A stretch of DNA of 28,463 bases from Acidobacteriota bacterium (GTDB lineage: Bacteria > Acidobacteriota > Terriglobia > UBA7540): assembly GCA_021827255.1 (NCBI GenBank), contig JAKAWO010000004.1, positions 1 to 28,463 of the forward strand, written 5' to 3'. Each line of letters begins with the position of its first letter. Positions within the stretch are counted from its first letter, which is position 1. Made by a program: the position numbers and the translations under genes. Under the pieces are notes generated by a model. It was given only the letters and a program-made list of their open reading frames with translations. It was not told where the DNA came from and made no database searches. Shown one piece after another: positions 1-9,165 of this stretch.

Positions 1-574
1 CCACCAGAGGCGAGATGTTCCTTTGCGCATCGAGCTGGTCTCGCCACGCGATTTCGCTCGCCGTCCGCTCCAGCGTGGACGCCGCGCCTTCCTGGCGGTT
101 CTGATCGAGACGCCGCCGGGCCCTTTCCTGCGGGTCCGCATCCAGGTAGATCTTCAGCGGCGCATCGGGAAAGACAACCGTGCCGATGTCCCGCCCTTCC
201 ATGACCACCCCGCGTCCCGCGGCGAACGCGCGCTGAAAGGCGATTAACCTTCTTCGAACGGCGGGCAGACGCGACACCCGCGACGCCGCCGAAGTCACCT
301 CCGGCGCGCGAATTCTTGCCGTGACATCCCTGCCATTGACGAAGACCCGCGGCTGGTCCTGCGCCATGCGGAACTGAAGCTCCATCCGGGCCACTGCCTC
401 GGCCACGCCCGGCTCGTCATCCGGCTCGATGCCGCTCTCGATCGCCACCCATGCCGCCGCGCGGTAACTCGCGCCACTGTCCACATAAGACAGCCGCAGC
501 CGCTTCGCCAGCATCTGCGCGACCGTGCTTTTGCCCGCGCCGGCGGGCCCGTCAATGGCGATCACCAGGGGCAT
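1..574 (-). CDS. cmk: Cytidylate kinase, partial (C-terminus beyond left edge)
   Basis: Transfers the gamma-phosphate of ATP to CMP or dCMP in cytosolic pyrimidine nucleotide synthesis. My own translation of this strand gives 191 residues open to the window edge, against about 225 for the family. It begins MPLVIAIDGPAGAGKSTVAQ, which contains the P-loop GPAGAGKST. Further along are YVDSGASYRAAA (substrate-binding region) and the family signature EGRDIGTVVFPDA, then the LID-like Arg-rich stretch ERARRRLDQNR. The usual signature reads DTGA(M/L)YR; here it is DSGASYR. The start lies 12 nt after the mutL stop, so the two genes are probably co-transcribed. The ATG at 574 is chosen; a GTG two codons upstream (580) is closer to the AAGAGG inside the end of mutL and could be the true start. 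Identification is firm; the missing end cannot be judged. Confidence 0.93.
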   Translation of the reverse strand, partial: MPLVIAIDGPAGAGKSTVAQMLAKRLRLSYVDSGASYRAAAWVAIESGIEPDDEPGVAEAVARMELQFRMAQDQPRVFVNGRDVTARIRAPEVTSAASRVSRLPAVRRRLIAFQRAFAAGRGVVMEGRDIGTVVFPDAPLKIYLDADPQERARRRLDQNRQEGAASTLERTASEIAWRDQLDAQRNISPLV

Positions 575-586
575 TTTCACAAATCG

Positions 587-2524
587 TTAAATCCTCTTGA
601 AAGCCTTCTGGATCTCCTTGAGGCCGTATTTCAGAACGACGGGCCGGCCGTGCGGGCAGGTCATAGGGCACTCGGCGCGGCTCAGTTCGTTGAGCAGCCA
701 CTGCATCTTATTCCGATCGAGCGGCGTGTGAACTTTGATCGCCGCGTGGCAGGCGACAGAGGCGGCAATCCTGCCCCGCAATTCTTCGAGGGAAAGCGCT
801 CGCGCCTCTCGCCCCACGCCGTCCAGAATCTCGAGCACCAGGCTTTCGACGTTTTCGGCGCGCACATCGGCGGGCGCCGTCTTGATGGCGACGGTCCGCT
901 GTCCAAAGGGTTCCGCTTCAAAGCCGTTGGCGGCAAGCTCCTGGCCGATATCCTGAAACACCGCGTTCTGCTCAGGCCGCAGTTCCACCACAATCGGCAG
1001 CAGCAAGCGTTGACCCTCGACTTTGGCGCCGGAGCGTCGGTGGAGGTGCCGCTCAAAGAGAATCCGTTCGTGCGCCACATGCTGGTCAATGATCCACAGC
1101 CCTTCGGCGTTCGTCGCCACAATAAAACTCTCCTCAATCTGGCCGAGCGGCTGAAGATTTGAAGGGAATTCTCCCGCCTCCCTCGAGCGCGTTTCACTCG
1201 GCTCCGATCCGGCTGGCGGAACCGGCGGGCGGGTCAGTTCGGGGGTGAACGGTGGTTCCGCTTCGAGCCGCAGCCACCCGGTGACCGCCGCCGCCGCCGG
1301 CGATGCCAGCCGAAAATCACCCCTCACAACAACGTTCGCACTCGAAGGCAGGCATGGATTGATTCCCGCCGTCGCCACGGGCGGCGCATCTTCATTCAAG
1401 CGCTCGAGGGCTTCAGTTTCTTCCGGCTCTCGAGCCGCGAGGGCCGTCCTTCTTGGCATAGGGAAAGCGGGCACCGGGCGCGCCGCCAACAGCCCCTGCC
1501 GGATCGAGTCCCGCACCAGGTCATGGGTGAACGACGAGTGGCGGAATCGCACCTCCGTCTTCGAGGGATGCACGTTCACATCCACTTCCGACGGGGGCAG
1601 CTCGAGGAAAATCAGCGCCACGGGAAACATGCCCGCCGGCAGGATGTTCCGGTAAGCCTCGTTGAGGGCGTGCAGCGCCAAACGGTCTCGCACCAGGCGC
1701 CGGTTCACAAAGAAGTAGATCTGGCTGCGGTTGAGCTTCTGCACCTCGGGCCGCGAGACGAAACCTGAGATTCGCGCCAGCGCCGCTTCCTGGACGGTAT
1801 CCGTATCGTCGTGGGTTTCCGCAAGCTGCGGCATCCGCCGCTCCGTTGGGCCGAACTCCACGAGTTGATCGAGAAGTTGGCCGCCCATCACTTGGTAGAG
1901 CCGCTCGCGAGGGCTCGCGGCGGGCGGAACGTTCAGGATTTCATTCGTCAGCGAAGCCAGCCGGAACCGCTTGTCGGGGTGGGCGAGCGCGTAATGCGTC
2001 ACCAACGACGCAATGTGTCCGAGCTCGGTGGATTCTGACTTAAGGAATTTTCGCCGCGCCGGCGTGTTGTAAAACAAGCCGCGAACCTCAATGTTCGTGC
2101 CGTCCGCCCAGGCCGTTTCCTTGACGTCGCGCAGTCTGCCGCCCGCGATCTCCAAGCGCGTGCCGGAGGATTCGGGCTTGTGCCGTGTTTCAAGGATCAG
2201 CCTCGAAACGGCGGCGATCGAGGGCAGAGCTTCCCCGCGAAAGCCGAGCGTCGCCACCTCCGTCAGGTCCTCGGCGGATCGGATTTTGCTGGTGGCGTGG
2301 CGCTCAAAGGCCAGCAGGGCGTCATCGCGACTCATTCCACAGCCGTCGTCCACCACCCGAATCAGGCGCTTGCCGCCGCCCTCCACGTCAACTTCTACTT
2401 GGCGAGCCGCCGCATCGAGCGAATTTTCCAGCAGCTCCTTGGCCACCGAAGCTGGCCGCTCCACCACTTCGCCGGCGGCGATTTTGTTGGCGACGGCTTC
2501 GGGAAGAATGTGAATGACCGACAT
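587..2524 (-). CDS. mutL: DNA mismatch repair protein MutL, endonuclease type
   Basis: Couples MutS mismatch recognition to strand removal. 645 aa. The N-terminal GHKL ATPase shows KELLENSLDA (catalytic Glu30, Asn34), VVDDGCGM near 58 and GFRGEAL at 94-100. The transducer domain continues to about residue 340 and includes NVHPSKTEVRF. A Pro/Ala-rich linker covers about 350-455. The C-terminal domain carries DQHVAHERILFE at 480-491, matching the metal-binding endonuclease motif DQHA(X)2E(X)4E with Val for Ala, then ACHAAIK at 591-597 and CPHGRP at 623-628. These mark the nicking form of MutL, as in Bacillus, rather than the E. coli form that relies on MutH. It lies between aspS and cmk on the same strand. 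No strong ribosome site precedes the ATG. Confidence 0.96.
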   Translation of the reverse strand: MSVIHILPEAVANKIAAGEVVERPASVAKELLENSLDAAARQVEVDVEGGGKRLIRVVDDGCGMSRDDALLAFERHATSKIRSAEDLTEVATLGFRGEALPSIAAVSRLILETRHKPESSGTRLEIAGGRLRDVKETAWADGTNIEVRGLFYNTPARRKFLKSESTELGHIASLVTHYALAHPDKRFRLASLTNEILNVPPAASPRERLYQVMGGQLLDQLVEFGPTERRMPQLAETHDDTDTVQEAALARISGFVSRPEVQKLNRSQIYFFVNRRLVRDRLALHALNEAYRNILPAGMFPVALIFLELPPSEVDVNVHPSKTEVRFRHSSFTHDLVRDSIRQGLLAARPVPAFPMPRRTALAAREPEETEALERLNEDAPPVATAGINPCLPSSANVVVRGDFRLASPAAAAVTGWLRLEAEPPFTPELTRPPVPPAGSEPSETRSREAGEFPSNLQPLGQIEESFIVATNAEGLWIIDQHVAHERILFERHLHRRSGAKVEGQRLLLPIVVELRPEQNAVFQDIGQELAANGFEAEPFGQRTVAIKTAPADVRAENVESLVLEILDGVGREARALSLEELRGRIAASVACHAAIKVHTPLDRNKMQWLLNELSRAECPMTCPHGRPVVLKYGLKEIQKAFKRI

Positions 2525-2660
2525 GCGATTTGGCGATCGAGTGAACGACGATGGGCCGACGGAGCGAACGGCGCACCAGAGACACTCCCGGTGGATGCGG
2601 CTGAAGCCTCCGGTCTGTTCAGTCAGACTTCATCCACTCAATCCTCCTTCGCTCAACGGG

Positions 2661-4448
2661 TCAATCCTTTTTGATTTGAATTCCTAATTCGTCAAGCTGT
2701 TCAGGATCAACGATGGCGGGCGCGTCGCACATCAGGTCCACGGCGCTGGCGGTCTTAGGGAAGGCGATGACCTCCCGGATATTCGACTCGCCTGCCATCA
2801 GCGCGATGATGCGGTCCCAGCCCAGCGCGATGCCGCCGTGGGGCGGCGCGCCGTATTCGAGCGCGTCCATAAAGAAGCCGAAGCGCTCGCGGGCCTTTTC
2901 TCCCGTCAATCCCAGCGCCTTGAACACCCGCTGCTGAATGTCGCGTCGGTGCATACGAATCGAGCCCCCGCCGATTTCCTGGCCGTTCAACACCAGGTCG
3001 TAGGCGCGGGCCTTCACCGCCGCCGGATCCGTCTCCAGTTTCGGCAGATCTTCTTCCCGCGGCGAGGTGAAAGGGTGGTGCATCGCCGTGAAGCGTCTCT
3101 CTTTCTCGTCATACTCGAACATGGGGAAATCCACCACCCAGACAAAATTCCAAGCGCCGCGCGGCGTGGGGCGCAATCGCCCGGCCAGTTCCCGGCGGAG
3201 CACGTCCGAGGCTTCATCCAAATGCCGGGCGTTGATCGTCGAGGGCCCATCCGACTTGCTTCCGATGAGCAGAAGAATTTCACCGGCGGTCATCCCAGCC
3301 GCGCGCGCCAGCGATGCCACTGCCGATTCGCCCACGGTCTTCGCCAGCGGCGACTGAAATCCCTCGCCAGCGGTCTTGACGTAGGAGAACCATCCGGCGC
3401 CCGAAGCTTTCGCCAAGTCCTGCAACTTATCGAGCTGGCTGCGCGAAAAATGCTTCCCCTCGGGGGCGCGTAGCACCTTGACGGAGGGCGCAGCCTTGAG
3501 CGCCCCGCTGGCGGACTCCGGCAGCTCGAGCCGCGTCCATTCAAGGCCAACGCCCGTGTGCGGCTTATCGGAGCCGTAACGCTCCATCGCTTCGGCATAG
3601 GTGAGGCGCGGAAACGGCCGCGCAAACTTGACCCCAGCCAGCGCAAAAAGTTTTTCCATCAACCGCTCGATGATGTCAAACAGTTCCTCGCGCCGCGGGA
3701 ATGCCATCTCGACGTCAATTTGCGTGAACTCCGGTTGGCGGTCGGCGCGCAGGTCTTCGTCGCGGAAGCAGCGGACGAGTTGGAAGTAGCGGTTGAAGCC
3801 GCCGATCATCAGGAGCTGCTTAAAGAGCTGCGGCGACTGCGGCAGAGCGTAGAAATGACCGGGGCGCAACCGGCTCGGCACCAAGTAGTCGCGCGCGCCT
3901 TCCGGGGTCGAGCGAGTGAGAAACGGCGTTTCAATCTCAATGAACCCGTGCTCGCTCATGTGCTGCCGGACGACCAAGCTCGCCTCATGCCGCAGCCGGA
4001 GATTGCGCTGCATCCGGGCGCGCCGCAGGTCCACATAGCGGTAACGAAGCCGCGCCTCTTCGCTGGTTCGGGCGACGTCGTCAAGTGGGAAGGGCGGCGT
4101 TTTAGCCTCATTCAGCAGCAGCAGACGAGTCGCCTGGATTTCGACCTCGCCGGTCGAAATCTGAGGGTTCACCGTTTCATTCTTCCGAACCACCACTTCA
4201 CCTTCAACCCCCACGACGTATTCACCGCGCACTTGCTCGCCTTGATCGTGGGCTTCGCGGCTGACTGCGGGATTCAGCACCACCTGCACGATGCCCGTAT
4301 GGTCGCGCAAATCGAGGAAGATCAGGTTGCCGAGGTCGCGCCGGCGGTCCACCCAACCAGCCAGGAAGACTTTCTGCCCGGCGTGGCTCGGCCGCAGCTC
4401 ACCACAGTGGTGGGTTCGTTGCCGATCGCCAAGCAGGTCCAGTTCCAA
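2661..4448 (-). CDS. aspS: Aspartyl-tRNA synthetase
   Basis: Charges tRNA-Asp in the cytosol. The open frame extends to 4568, but its first 40 residues are Arg/Pro-rich and overlap the end of hisS. A TTG at 4448 fits better: AAGGCGGAG ends 6 nt upstream, the gap to the hisS stop is 22 nt, and the protein becomes 595 aa, close to the 590 aa of the E. coli enzyme. After the start comes RTHHCGELR, then the OB-fold GWVDRRRDLGNLIFLDLRD. Class II features follow: the motif-2 FRDEDLRADRQPEFTQ, a GAD insertion domain, and a C-terminal motif 3 in GIALGWDRI. The Leu in RRRDLGNLIF is the residue seen in discriminating enzymes; the non-discriminating Pseudomonas enzyme has His there. This suggests tRNA-Asp specificity but does not prove it. 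Confidence 0.95.
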   Translation of the reverse strand: MELDLLGDRQRTHHCGELRPSHAGQKVFLAGWVDRRRDLGNLIFLDLRDHTGIVQVVLNPAVSREAHDQGEQVRGEYVVGVEGEVVVRKNETVNPQISTGEVEIQATRLLLLNEAKTPPFPLDDVARTSEEARLRYRYVDLRRARMQRNLRLRHEASLVVRQHMSEHGFIEIETPFLTRSTPEGARDYLVPSRLRPGHFYALPQSPQLFKQLLMIGGFNRYFQLVRCFRDEDLRADRQPEFTQIDVEMAFPRREELFDIIERLMEKLFALAGVKFARPFPRLTYAEAMERYGSDKPHTGVGLEWTRLELPESASGALKAAPSVKVLRAPEGKHFSRSQLDKLQDLAKASGAGWFSYVKTAGEGFQSPLAKTVGESAVASLARAAGMTAGEILLLIGSKSDGPSTINARHLDEASDVLRRELAGRLRPTPRGAWNFVWVVDFPMFEYDEKERRFTAMHHPFTSPREEDLPKLETDPAAVKARAYDLVLNGQEIGGGSIRMHRRDIQQRVFKALGLTGEKARERFGFFMDALEYGAPPHGGIALGWDRIIALMAGESNIREVIAFPKTASAVDLMCDAPAIVDPEQLDELGIQIKKD

Positions 4449-4470
4449 TTTCAGCTCCGCCTTTTCTGCC

Positions 4471-5814
4471 TCAGGTTCGCTCGCCGGTCGCCGGGTTCGA
4501 TCCTTCGCGCTTCGCCGTCTTCTCGTGCAGGTAGGCGGCGACCTTGCCGGGGTCAGCCTCGACTTCATCCTGCTGCCCGGTGCCCATGTCTTTCACCTGA
4601 TAGCGGCCGCTGGCCAGCTCGCCCTCCCCGATGATGACCGTGAAGCGCGCTCCGATCTTGCTGGCCGTGCCAAGCGCCCTTTTGAGTTTATTCGGCTGGT
4701 AGCTAATCTCAATGCTTAGGTTTTGGCGCCGCAGTTCCCGCGCCAGTTTCGCCGCGGCTCCGAGCGCCGCGTCACCCATCCAGGCAATGTATGCCAAGGG
4801 ACGGCGCGCCCTCGGTGCTTCGATCGGTTGCTTCTCCCATGCTTCCTTCACCGCCAGCGCCAAGCGGTCTTCGCCGATCGCGAATCCGAAACCCGGCGCC
4901 GGCGGGCCGCCCAGCATTTCTGAAAGGCCGTCGTAGCGCCCGCCGCCCAGAATCGCGTTTTGCGCGCCCAGCGCGCCGCTGGTGATTTCAAACGTGGTCC
5001 GGGTGTAGTAATCGAGCCCTCGGACTAGCCGCGGCACGTCTTGGTAAGCGACCCCACTGTCCTGGAGCCCGCTCTTGACGGCTTCCAGGTGCTGGCGGCA
5101 CTCCATGCAGAGGTAGTCCACCATGCGCGGCAATCGCTCGATGATGGGCTGGTCGGCTTCCACCTTGCAATCGAGCACGCGCAACGGATTGGTGACCGCG
5201 CGCCGCTGGCAGTCCGCGCAAAGGTTCGCTCGAACCTCTTCGAGCGCCCGCCGCAGCACTTTCAAGTATTCGGGCCGGCAGCGCGGACAGCCCACCGAAT
5301 TGAGCAACAGCGTGAACTCTTGCAACGCAAGACGCTCCAGCAGCAGGACGAGCATCTCGATCGTCTCGACGTCAATCGCAGGATGGTCCGATCCCAGCAC
5401 CTCCGCGCCCATTTGGTAAAACTGCCGGTAGCGACCTTTCTGTGGCCGGTCGCGGCGAAACATCGGCCCCAGATAGTAAAGCTTGTGAAGACCGCCTTCA
5501 TGGTAAAGCCGGTGCTCGATATAGGCTCGCACCACAGAGGCTGTCGCCTCGGGCCGCAGCGTCAGCGACTCCTCATCGCGGTCCTGAAAGGTGTACATCT
5601 CCTTGGTCACGATGTCCGTGTCCGCGCCGACGCTGCGCGCGAAAAGCGCCGTCGCCTCCAGAATCGGGGTGCGGATTTCCCGGAAGCCATAGGCCTGAAA
5701 CACACGCCTGGCTTCCTCCTCGACCCGCTGCCAGAGCTCTGTTTCTGGCGGCAGCAAGTCGCGTGTGCCTTTGACGGATTGGATGGGTTCGATGTGCTTG
5801 GGCACGATAGGCAA
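4471..5814 (-). CDS. hisS: Histidyl-tRNA synthetase
   Basis: Charges tRNA-His. 447 aa, class II. GTRDLLPPE lies near the N-terminus, LRPEATASVVRAYIEH and the motif-2 FRRDRPQKGRYRQFYQ at about 119-134, RGLDYYTRTTFE at about 265-275 (the HisRS-specific histidine-binding motif), and motif 3 in PGFGFAIGEDRL. The C-terminal anticodon-binding domain begins near 335. The insertion domain has CxxC pairs at 176/179, 199/202 and 236/239 plus Cys216. The start is TTG at 5814. There is no in-frame ATG between the upstream stop and the conserved region, and a GTG three codons later is the only close alternative; neither has a clear ribosome site. Co-directional with aspS 22 nt downstream. Confidence 0.95.
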   Translation of the reverse strand: MPIVPKHIEPIQSVKGTRDLLPPETELWQRVEEEARRVFQAYGFREIRTPILEATALFARSVGADTDIVTKEMYTFQDRDEESLTLRPEATASVVRAYIEHRLYHEGGLHKLYYLGPMFRRDRPQKGRYRQFYQMGAEVLGSDHPAIDVETIEMLVLLLERLALQEFTLLLNSVGCPRCRPEYLKVLRRALEEVRANLCADCQRRAVTNPLRVLDCKVEADQPIIERLPRMVDYLCMECRQHLEAVKSGLQDSGVAYQDVPRLVRGLDYYTRTTFEITSGALGAQNAILGGGRYDGLSEMLGGPPAPGFGFAIGEDRLALAVKEAWEKQPIEAPRARRPLAYIAWMGDAALGAAAKLARELRRQNLSIEISYQPNKLKRALGTASKIGARFTVIIGEGELASGRYQVKDMGTGQQDEVEADPGKVAAYLHEKTAKREGSNPATGERT

Positions 5815-5936
5815 GTTGTCAGCGTTCGGCTTTCCGACCTTAGTTCAAAAAGAGCCTTGCGCCGGCGTGCGGCCTTCGAGAAGTACAAAAATTCGATGCT
5901 TGGCCGTTCCGGCCTCAAAACCGAAAACTTGGCCGG

Positions 5937-6476
5937 TTATTTTTCGCACACCCGCCTTAGTTTGTTATTGGCATCAGCAAGGTACGTTTCCTTATATTCA
6001 AGGTAGTGCCGGGCGTGAGCGTCAATGAATTCGCGGTCCGCCTCGGTCAACTGGCGCTTGAACCGCGCCGGCGAACCCAAATATAGGCTTCGCGGTGGAA
6101 TCACCGCGCCTTCCAGAACGAGCGCGCCAGCCGCCACAATCGAGCCCTCGCCGACGCGCGCCCGGTTCAGAACCACGGCGCCCATGCCGATCAGGCAATG
6201 GTCCTCGACCGTGCAGCCGTGGAGTATCGCCCGGTGTCCGACCGTCACCCAGTTGCCCACCACCGTCGCCGAACCCGATAGCGTGTGCAAAACCGCCCCG
6301 TCCTGGATATTCGAATTTGCGCCCACGCGGATCGGCTCAATATCCCCGCGCAGCACGGTTTGAAACCAGATGCTGGCGTTCTCGCCGATTTCCACCTCGC
6401 CAATTACGTCCGCGCTCGCGGCGACGAATGCCGAGGAGGCAACTGAGGGCGTGCGGCCTGCGTAAGACAGAATCAT
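5937..6476 (-). CDS. Gamma-class carbonic anhydrase-like hexapeptide-repeat protein
   Basis: A left-handed beta-helix protein of the YrdA/PaaY/gamma-carbonic anhydrase group, 179 aa from the ATG at 6476. Hexapeptide repeats run from about residue 15 to 150. Candidate zinc ligands typical of the family are the His in DGAVLHT and the two in VGHRAILHGC. The C-terminal helix (DREFIDAHARHYLEY) is also typical. A TTG at 6515 would add 13 residues (MPSSGSCASRAWS) that do not look conserved, so the ATG followed by ILSYAGRTP was preferred; neither start has a good ribosome site. It is the first gene of the minus-strand run that continues into hisS. The substrate is uncertain: many members have no proven carbonic anhydrase activity. 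Confidence 0.88.
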   Translation of the reverse strand: MILSYAGRTPSVASSAFVAASADVIGEVEIGENASIWFQTVLRGDIEPIRVGANSNIQDGAVLHTLSGSATVVGNWVTVGHRAILHGCTVEDHCLIGMGAVVLNRARVGEGSIVAAGALVLEGAVIPPRSLYLGSPARFKRQLTEADREFIDAHARHYLEYKETYLADANNKLRRVCEK

Positions 6477-6616
6477 ACTCCATGCGCGCGATGCGCAACT
6501 CCCCGAAGATGGCAAACTTTTTTACGGTAGCATAGACCCGCAAACAGCCGCAAGAAAATGCGCCCGAAAAAGGCTGCTCATCGTCTTGGGTTGGCGCAAA
6601 GTCTTCCTGCCAACCT

Positions 6617-6624
6617 GTTAGAAT
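6617..6624 (+). promoter_or_regulatory. Extended -10 promoter for priA, probably leaderless
   Basis: TGTTAGAAT reads as TG-n-TAGAAT: an extended -10 whose hexamer matches TATAAT at five of six bases. Transcription starting 7 nt after the hexamer would begin at 6631, the A of the priA ATG. The bases just before the ATG (CGCGGC) contain no Shine-Dalgarno sequence, which agrees with a leaderless message. No good -35 hexamer was found, as is common for extended -10 promoters. Confidence 0.45.
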
Positions 6625-6630
6625 CGCGGC

Positions 6631-9111
6631 ATGGCCATCGAATCCCGCGCAGAATCTCAGAAGCCGGCCCGCAAGGCCCCATCGCGCTGGGTCAGCGTCG
6701 CAGTTTTGGGGGCGATTCCGCGCCCGCTCACCTACGGCGTGCCGGAGGGCGTGGAGGTTCTGCCGGGCCAGCGCGTCGAGGTTCCGCTTGGTTCCCGCCG
6801 CGCCATGGGCGTGGTGCTGGGCCGGGCTTCGCGTCTCGCGCCGGGCATCGAGACCCGTGAAATACTCCGCGTTTTAGACCCTCAAGCGGCTCTGCCCTCC
6901 AGCCTGCTGGAGCTTGGCCAATGGATCGCGGATTATTATCTCGCGCCGGTGGGCGAAGTCTTCCGCTCGATGCTGCCCCTTTTGCCGCCTGCCCGGCGGA
7001 GCCGCGCGGTCGCGCTTACTGAGGCTGGCTGCAACCAGCGTTTCCGCCACGCCACAAGTCTCCTCAACGAGGAACGACAAAGTGGAGAGGCCGCACTGTT
7101 GAATTACGTCGCTGCCCACCCAGTGGTTTCTCTCGAAAGCTTGCGCCAAAAATTCGGCCGCGAAACCTCCGGGTCCCTTGCCCAAGCGATGAAGGAAGGC
7201 TGGATTGCGATTCAGGAGGTGGACCAGCCGCGCGGCCGAAGGACGACTTTCGGGGTGCGCTTGGCCGGACCGGTTCCCGCGCGGCCAGTCCACGTTTCGC
7301 CGGTGGCTCGACGCATCCTGGACGCCCTTGCCAGCGGGAACTCGGCCAACGACCATCGGCAACTGCTCCAGGCGACGGGCGGCTCGCTCGCGCACCTCCG
7401 AAAGCTCAGCCAGCAGGGGCTGATTGAGATGTTCACGCCGCCTGCGCGCCACCCCACCTTTGAAGCGGCGCTGAACTCAGTTCCAGATTTATCCGAGCCG
7501 CAGTCGCGGATTCTGGTGGAGCTGGCCGCGCGGCTCGACGAACGGAGTTTCGGCGTCGCACTGCTGCACGGCGTGACGGCGAGCGGGAAAACGGAAATTT
7601 ATCTTCGGCTCATCGCCCATAGTCTCGAGCAGCGGCGCTCCGCGCTGATGCTGGTTCCGGAAATCGCCCTCACCCCCGTCATCGAATCGTTGTTCGTCGC
7701 GCGGTTTGGGGCTGTGGTCGCGGTGCTGCACAGCGGCCTGGGCGCGGCCGAGCGCCACGACGCTTGGTGGCGAGTCCGTCGCGGGGAGGCCCGAGTGGTG
7801 TTGGGCACGCGCTCCGCGGTTTTCGCCCCGCTCGCGGACCTGGGCGTGATCATCGTCGATGAGGAGCATGAGACCACTTACAAGCAGGAAGAAACCCCGC
7901 GTTACAACGGACGCGATGTGGCAGTGGTTCGGGCGCGGCTGGAGCGGGCGCTTGTCGTGCTCGGCTCCGCCACGCCCTCGCTCGAGACTTACGCGAACGC
8001 CCGTCAGGGCAAGTACCGCTTGCTGACGCTTCCGGAACGAATCGGCGGCCGGCCGTTGGCCCAGGTTGAAATCGTGGACATGCGCGAGGAATTCCGCCGG
8101 ACTCACAGTCAGGTTCCCATCTCCGGTCGCCTGCGCGAGGAAATCAACTTGCAGTTGGAGTCGGGCGGCCAGACGATGATCGTCTTGAATCGGCGCGGCT
8201 ACTCGTGGTTTCTGCTTTGCCGAAGCTGCGGCCAGACCGAGCGCTGCGTCAACTGCTCAATTTCGCTCACCTATCATCGTCGGGAGAGCCGCCTTCTCTG
8301 CCACTATTGCGGATACACCGCGCCCGTCCCGGCGCGCTGCACCTCCTGCGGCAGCGAATATCTCCATTACGTGGGCGAAGGCACGGAAAAACTGGAAGTG
8401 AAGCTCGCCGAAATGTTTCCCGGCGCTCGCGTCGCCCGGCTCGACCGCGACGCGGCGCGCCGTCCGGCCTATTTCGAGAAAACCCTGGGTGAATTTAGCG
8501 AGGGGAAAATTCAGATTCTGGTGGGAACGCAACTGATCGCCAAAGGGCACGATTTTCCAGCGGTCACGCTGGTCGGCATCGTCTCCGCCGACACCATGCT
8601 GGCGCTGCCGGATTTCCGCGCCGCCGAACGGACGTTCCAGTTCTTGACGCAAGCGGCGGGGCGCTCAGGCCGCGGCGACGCTCCGGGGCGGGTGCTCGTC
8701 CAGACGTTTTATCCCGAGCACTATGCCATTCGCCTGGCCGCCGAACAGAACTACGATGGATTCTTCTCGAAGGAGATCCGCTTTCGCCGCATGATGCACT
8801 ATCCGCCCGCCGCGGCCCTGGCGAACGTCATCGCGCAAGACGCCAAGCTCGAGCGCGCCGTCCAAATCGCCGCAAAAATCGGAGAGGTTTTCTCCCAAGC
8901 GGAAGCCTCCGAGCGGGCCCTCAAGGTTCTCGGCCCAAGCCCCGCCGCCATCGCCCGGGTCAAGAGCGTTTATCGAATCCAGTTTCTTCTCAAGTCAAAT
9001 TCTCGCGCCCGCCTCCATGCCGTGCTGCGCCGCGCGGTCGAAGAATGCCATCGGCGCGGCATTCCGCTCAAATCGGTGATGATGGATGTGGACCCGCTCA
9101 GCTTGATGTAG
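6631..9111 (+). CDS. priA: Primosomal replication restart helicase PriA
   Basis: A 3'-5' DNA helicase that recognises collapsed forks and reloads DnaB. 826 aa, slightly longer than the E. coli protein (732 aa). The N-terminal DNA-binding domain covers about 18-120 (LTYGVPEGVEVLPGQRVEVP). A winged-helix and linker region follows to about 290. The helicase core has Walker A GVTASGKT at 314-321, DEEH at 410-413 and GSATPS at about 445-450. Eight cysteines (530, 533, 539, 542, 557, 560, 570, 573) form the two zinc sites of the PriA Cys-rich insert. The second RecA lobe has GTQLIAKGHDFPAV and QAAGRSGRG. It is the only plus-strand gene between two minus-strand operons. All catalytic motifs are intact. 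Confidence 0.96.
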   Translation: MAIESRAESQKPARKAPSRWVSVAVLGAIPRPLTYGVPEGVEVLPGQRVEVPLGSRRAMGVVLGRASRLAPGIETREILRVLDPQAALPSSLLELGQWIADYYLAPVGEVFRSMLPLLPPARRSRAVALTEAGCNQRFRHATSLLNEERQSGEAALLNYVAAHPVVSLESLRQKFGRETSGSLAQAMKEGWIAIQEVDQPRGRRTTFGVRLAGPVPARPVHVSPVARRILDALASGNSANDHRQLLQATGGSLAHLRKLSQQGLIEMFTPPARHPTFEAALNSVPDLSEPQSRILVELAARLDERSFGVALLHGVTASGKTEIYLRLIAHSLEQRRSALMLVPEIALTPVIESLFVARFGAVVAVLHSGLGAAERHDAWWRVRRGEARVVLGTRSAVFAPLADLGVIIVDEEHETTYKQEETPRYNGRDVAVVRARLERALVVLGSATPSLETYANARQGKYRLLTLPERIGGRPLAQVEIVDMREEFRRTHSQVPISGRLREEINLQLESGGQTMIVLNRRGYSWFLLCRSCGQTERCVNCSISLTYHRRESRLLCHYCGYTAPVPARCTSCGSEYLHYVGEGTEKLEVKLAEMFPGARVARLDRDAARRPAYFEKTLGEFSEGKIQILVGTQLIAKGHDFPAVTLVGIVSADTMLALPDFRAAERTFQFLTQAAGRSGRGDAPGRVLVQTFYPEHYAIRLAAEQNYDGFFSKEIRFRRMMHYPPAAALANVIAQDAKLERAVQIAAKIGEVFSQAEASERALKVLGPSPAAIARVKSVYRIQFLLKSNSRARLHAVLRRAVEECHRRGIPLKSVMMDVDPLSLM

Positions 9112-9165
9112 TGAGGTTCGGGCGGCGCGCGCGAAGCGGGCCTTTGCCTGACCGCGCACTGAAGG

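Noticed and set aside
2616..2640. GTCTG-TTCAGT-CAGAC inverted repeat between aspS and mutL
   Set aside because: A 5-bp stem in a 136-nt spacer is within chance and no regulatory context is evident.
3558..4634. 358-codon plus-strand frame opposite aspS
   Set aside because: Antisense shadow; the aspS motifs are unambiguous and the alternative protein resembles nothing.
5041..6006. 321-codon plus-strand frame opposite hisS
   Set aside because: Antisense shadow of hisS that runs through its start and into the gamma carbonic anhydrase gene.
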